From Treponema sp. (lineage in GTDB: Bacteria > Spirochaetota > Spirochaetia > Treponematales > Breznakiellaceae): 8,431 bases of DNA. The stretch lies in assembly GCA_031256115.1 (NCBI GenBank), contig JAIRRF010000340.1:1-8431 (forward strand), given 5' to 3'. Below, in pieces: positions 5,866 through 8,431 of this stretch. Position numbers and translations under genes: made by a program. Position 1 is the stretch's first letter; each line of letters starts with the position of its first letter. The notes beneath the pieces were generated by a model. That model did not search any database, was not told the DNA's origin, and saw only the letters and a list, made by a program, of their open reading frames with translations.

Positions 5866-7392
5866 CTATTCTTCTATTGATTTTGTTTCTGTCATCATTA
5901 ATTGCACAAAGTAATTTATTTTTTTATAAACATTGCCAATTCTCTGGGATATCGGCACTTTTGACATTGAGCCCAGTTCCTTCCAGTTCATAATAAGCTC
6001 GAAGCTTTTTTTGCCGCTGTCGTCAAGCAGCATCTTGAAATGTTTTCCTACGACAATAAGGGAAGGGACCGTTCTATTGATTATATCCAGAGCTTCGTCA
6101 TTAATTCCTTCAATAATATTGTTAATATACCGGGCTTGCGTTTTATCCCTGTCAATCCTTAACAACGCTGCCCGGAGGCGCGGGCCGTTACTGCCTTCTT
6201 CGGACAAACTATCGTCCAGGGCCGTAATCTCATTGGTAACATCCAAAATAGCGTGAAAACCCTCTGACATCTGCCGTGAAGATGAGTTGTTGGTCCATTG
6301 TCCGCGGATAAGAATGATATCGCAAAGTTCCTGGATTTCCCTGCTGATATACTCCTGAATAAACGCGGCGAGGTGGTTGAGCGCACGAGCGTAAATATAT
6401 CCGTCGAGTTCCTTGTCTACCAGGACCCTTCCCCTGTCAGGTGTATAATAACTTAATCGTGTTGTCGCCAGAGAGCCGAAAACCGCCTGCTCCAATGTGT
6501 TTACCTGAGCATTCTTTTGGCTGCCGGCGATACCGTAGATCACTTCCCGAACTTCATTGGTTTTTTGTTCCAGCCATAAAGCAGACAAAGTTTCATGGGG
6601 AACAACGGATTTAACTTCCAGAATTGGATTGGCGGTTGCCAATCTACAGATCAATTCCAGGATTTTTGACTGTTTTAAATCTTTAAGGCTGGCGAATAGA
6701 TTACTCCACTGGGCAAGCGGGATAACATCGGTTCCGCCCTTACAATATTTCAGAATCTCAAAAACAGTCTTCCAGTCATCATCCGGATTAAAAGAGGGAA
6801 TGATTGACAAAAAAGTTGATAATTCTGAGACAAGGATACTTGCGTCCACCGGGGCAAATTTTGGTTGAGAAGGAAAATCTCCCTCTTTAATATCAGGATC
6901 GAATTTTTCAAGAACGGAATAAAAATCGAAAAACACAAATTGCTTCATGGCAGCAATGAGGTTATAGCATTTATCCGCTGCTGCGATTTTGGGACTGTCA
7001 AAACCCGCGGCTAAAGCGGCAAGATCCTCTTTCAATACTGTAGAAATATCGGCTCCGGCGATCCTCTTTCGTTCCGCAATTCCATCAGGACTGAGACGCT
7101 TGATAATTTCCATAACGTTTTTATCCAGGAAAGCTTCAAGCGTTACCTGCCTGATTTTCGCGTCTCTGGCAGGATCCTTAAGGAAAACTTGCAGGGGATA
7201 AACGACTCTGTAAACGCTGTAAAAATATTGCCCAAGGGAAACATCCCCTTCTCCCTGCCTTACCCTGTAAAATTTGGCGTATTTGTTTTGAGAAATTTCC
7301 TTGGCCAACTGTTTCAACAGTATATCTTTATCTGAACCAGGCTCGTTGTCTTTGCCAATAAATGACATTACCTTATTGAAAACATCAGACAT
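5866..7392 (-). CDS. DUF5312-like protein of treponemes, function unknown
   Basis: Read from the ATG at 7390-7392 this is a 508-residue soluble protein with no signal peptide, no membrane segment and no nucleotide- or metal-binding motif that I can see. It looks largely alpha-helical and is rich in Leu, Ile, Lys, Asp and Glu. The most distinctive part is near the N-terminus, with KFYRVRQGEGDVSLGQYF (about 40-57) followed by YRVVYPLQVFLKDP (61-74). From memory this resembles the DUF5312 family found in Treponema; no biochemical role is known to me. I chose the ATG because AAGGA (7400-7404) lies 7 nt upstream. A TTG at 7405-7407 would add five residues but lacks its own ribosome-binding site. 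It lies downstream of nifJ on the same strand across 119 bp, so read-through is possible. Its 3' end almost abuts mazG. Confidence 0.7.
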   Translation of the reverse strand: MSDVFNKVMSFIGKDNEPGSDKDILLKQLAKEISQNKYAKFYRVRQGEGDVSLGQYFYSVYRVVYPLQVFLKDPARDAKIRQVTLEAFLDKNVMEIIKRLSPDGIAERKRIAGADISTVLKEDLAALAAGFDSPKIAAADKCYNLIAAMKQFVFFDFYSVLEKFDPDIKEGDFPSQPKFAPVDASILVSELSTFLSIIPSFNPDDDWKTVFEILKYCKGGTDVIPLAQWSNLFASLKDLKQSKILELICRLATANPILEVKSVVPHETLSALWLEQKTNEVREVIYGIAGSQKNAQVNTLEQAVFGSLATTRLSYYTPDRGRVLVDKELDGYIYARALNHLAAFIQEYISREIQELCDIILIRGQWTNNSSSRQMSEGFHAILDVTNEITALDDSLSEEGSNGPRLRAALLRIDRDKTQARYINNIIEGINDEALDIINRTVPSLIVVGKHFKMLLDDSGKKSFELIMNWKELGSMSKVPISQRIGNVYKKINYFVQLMMTETKSIEE

Positions 7393-7399
7393 ACTCAAT

Positions 7400-7404
7400 T
7401 CCTT
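7400..7404 (-). promoter_or_regulatory. Shine-Dalgarno site deciding the start of the DUF5312-like gene
   Basis: On the minus strand AAGGA is 7 nt upstream of the ATG at 7390-7392. It overlaps codons that would be used if translation began at the TTG at 7405-7407, which argues for the ATG. Confidence 0.65.
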
Positions 7405-7475
7405 CAACGCTCACGATGCCCGCCAACGGCTATTTTAGTTAACGGGAACCGCGTGCATTCTCTGAACGCCGTTTT

Positions 7476-7501
7476 CTGATCGTCCCAAAAAGGACGGTCA
7501 G
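7476..7501 (-). terminator. Hairpin downstream of nifJ, possible terminator or mRNA 3' stabiliser
   Basis: CTGATCGTCC (7476-7485) and GGACGGTCAG (7492-7501) form a 10-bp stem with one imperfect pair and a 6-nt loop. It begins 10 nt after the nifJ stop codon (7512-7514). No T-run follows on the minus strand (next bases GAAAAC), so it is not a classical intrinsic terminator. An outer 7-bp pair, GAACGCC (7464-7470) with GGCGTTC (7520-7526), could enclose it and would include the last nifJ codons. Confidence 0.45.
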
Positions 7502-7511
7502 TGCCGAATAT

Positions 7512-8431
7512 CTAGAATGGGCGTTCGGCTAAATACTTATACTCCTTCCAGACCCTTTCCATTTGTGTCCTGGCTATAGCAAGCAGAGCATCCGCCCTGT
7601 CGGGGCTGGCGGCTTTAAGGCTCTTGAACCGCACTTCCTTGTACATGAAATCCTCAAGACTCGTGGTCGGGTCTTTGGAATCAAGCTGGAAGGGGTTCTT
7701 GCCTTCGGCCTTGAGCCGCGGATCGTAACGGTAGAGAGGCCAAAGCCCGCAGGTAACCGCTGCCTTTTGCTGTTCCAATCCCTTGCTCATGTCGATTCCG
7801 TGGTTGATGCAGTGGGCGTATGCGATGATGATCGAAGGCCCATCATAGGCTTCAGCTTCCCGGATTGCTTTGATGGCCTGGACCATGTTGGCGCCCATGG
7901 AAATCTTGGCTACATACACGTAACCGTAACTCATGGCGATAGCGCCTAGATCCTTCTTGACAATTTCCTTGCCCGCTGCGGCAAACCTGGCGATTGCTCC
8001 AACCGGAGTGGCCTTTGACATCTGGCCGCCGGTGTTGGAGTAAACTTCCGTGTCCATAACAAGCAGGTTCACGTTCCGGTTGGAGGCGATGACGTGGTCA
8101 AGGCCGCCGAAGCCGATGTCGTAAGCCCAACCGTCACCACCGAAGCCCCACACGGAACGCTTGATGAAGTGATCCGCCAGGGAAAGTAGTAGTTTCGCGG
8201 TAGGTTTAGAATCTTTTTTGAGAGCATCTTTAAGCTCGTCCACGTTTTTACGCTGGGCTTCGATTTCCGCATCGTCCTTTTGTCCGTTAGCTAGGAGCTT
8301 GTCGATGATGGCGGTGGCAATACCTTCGGATTTTGCTTTTGCAGCAATTTCCCGTGCATGCTCGGCCAGCTTGTCGCTGGTTAGGCGCATACCCATGGCA
8401 AATTCGGCGGCGTCTTCAAAGAGACTGTTGG
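7512..8431 (-). CDS. nifJ: Pyruvate:ferredoxin (flavodoxin) oxidoreductase, C-terminal part
   Basis: The frame is open to the right edge and begins mid-gene with NSLFEDAAEFAMGMRL, so the ATG at 8394-8396 is an internal Met. About 306 codons of the usual roughly 1,170-1,200 are present, corresponding to the thiamine-pyrophosphate-binding C-terminal domain. The TPP/Mg motif is visible as GGDGWAYDIGFGGLDHV (codons around 8090-8141), followed by MDTEVYSNTGGQMSKATP. In AYAHCINHG (Cys near 7809-7811) the Cys corresponds, by family knowledge, to the last ligand of the proximal 4Fe-4S cluster; TCGLWPLYRYDP follows. The enzyme oxidises pyruvate and CoA to acetyl-CoA and CO2, passing electrons to ferredoxin or flavodoxin in the cytoplasm of anaerobes. 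The stop is TAG at 7512-7514. The N-terminal domains and promoter are outside the window. Confidence 0.97.
   Translation of the reverse strand, partial: NSLFEDAAEFAMGMRLTSDKLAEHAREIAAKAKSEGIATAIIDKLLANGQKDDAEIEAQRKNVDELKDALKKDSKPTAKLLLSLADHFIKRSVWGFGGDGWAYDIGFGGLDHVIASNRNVNLLVMDTEVYSNTGGQMSKATPVGAIARFAAAGKEIVKKDLGAIAMSYGYVYVAKISMGANMVQAIKAIREAEAYDGPSIIIAYAHCINHGIDMSKGLEQQKAAVTCGLWPLYRYDPRLKAEGKNPFQLDSKDPTTSLEDFMYKEVRFKSLKAASPDRADALLAIARTQMERVWKEYKYLAERPF

Noticed and set aside
7393..7407. TTG at 7405-7407 as start of the DUF5312-like gene
   Set aside because: It has no ribosome-binding site of its own, while the ATG at 7390-7392 has AAGGA at 7-nt spacing.
8394..8396. ATG as start of a short 294-residue oxidoreductase gene
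   Set aside because: The upstream codons to the window edge continue the NifJ sequence (NSLFEDAAEFA), so the gene is cut by the window, not truncated.
1..8431. CRISPR array, tRNA, rRNA, insertion sequence or attachment site
   Set aside because: No regularly spaced direct repeats, cloverleaf-like sequence, transposase motifs or flanking terminal repeats were found on reading both strands by eye.

Overview
The window looks like chromosomal DNA from a spirochaete of the Treponema type. This rests mainly on the 508-residue protein at 5866-7392, which I recognise from memory as a DUF5312-type protein, a family I know only from treponemes. The anaerobe gene set (pyruvate:ferredoxin oxidoreductase, a B12-type radical SAM enzyme) fits. 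The assignment is an inference; there is no rRNA or other phylogenetic marker here.

Layout. Positions 1-876 are strongly A+T-rich and carry two plus-strand genes: the 3' part of a GIN-repeat (DUF2807-like) surface or envelope protein and a small hydrophobic membrane protein. From about 930 the base composition changes (661-720 has 13 G/C of 60; 5041-5100 has 34 of 60) and ordinary core-type genes follow: a DUF4080-type B12-binding radical SAM protein (937-2397, +), a membrane-anchored AAA+ ATPase (2508-3539, +), a beta-CASP metallo-beta-lactamase-fold RNase-like protein (3550-4959, -), the NTP pyrophosphohydrolase MazG with a TTG start (5036-5863, +), the DUF5312-like protein (5866-7392, -), and the C-terminal quarter of pyruvate:ferredoxin oxidoreductase nifJ (7512-8431, -, running off the right edge).

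Genes working together. There is no obvious single pathway. The beta-CASP gene and mazG are divergent around a 76-bp intergenic region. Two pairs converge almost end to end with no room for a terminator: AAA+/beta-CASP with 10 bp between stop codons, and mazG/DUF5312 with 2 bp. nifJ and the DUF5312 gene are read in the same direction across a 119-bp gap that holds a strong hairpin.

The points most worth a second look are an imperfect 22-nt inverted repeat inside the radical SAM reading frame, an extended and partly palindromic linker in MazG, the membrane-tethered AAA+ protein with an Asn-Glu Walker B, and the A+T-rich left flank. I found no CRISPR array, tRNA, rRNA, insertion sequence or convincing new defence system. 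No stretch over 300 bases lacks a gene.
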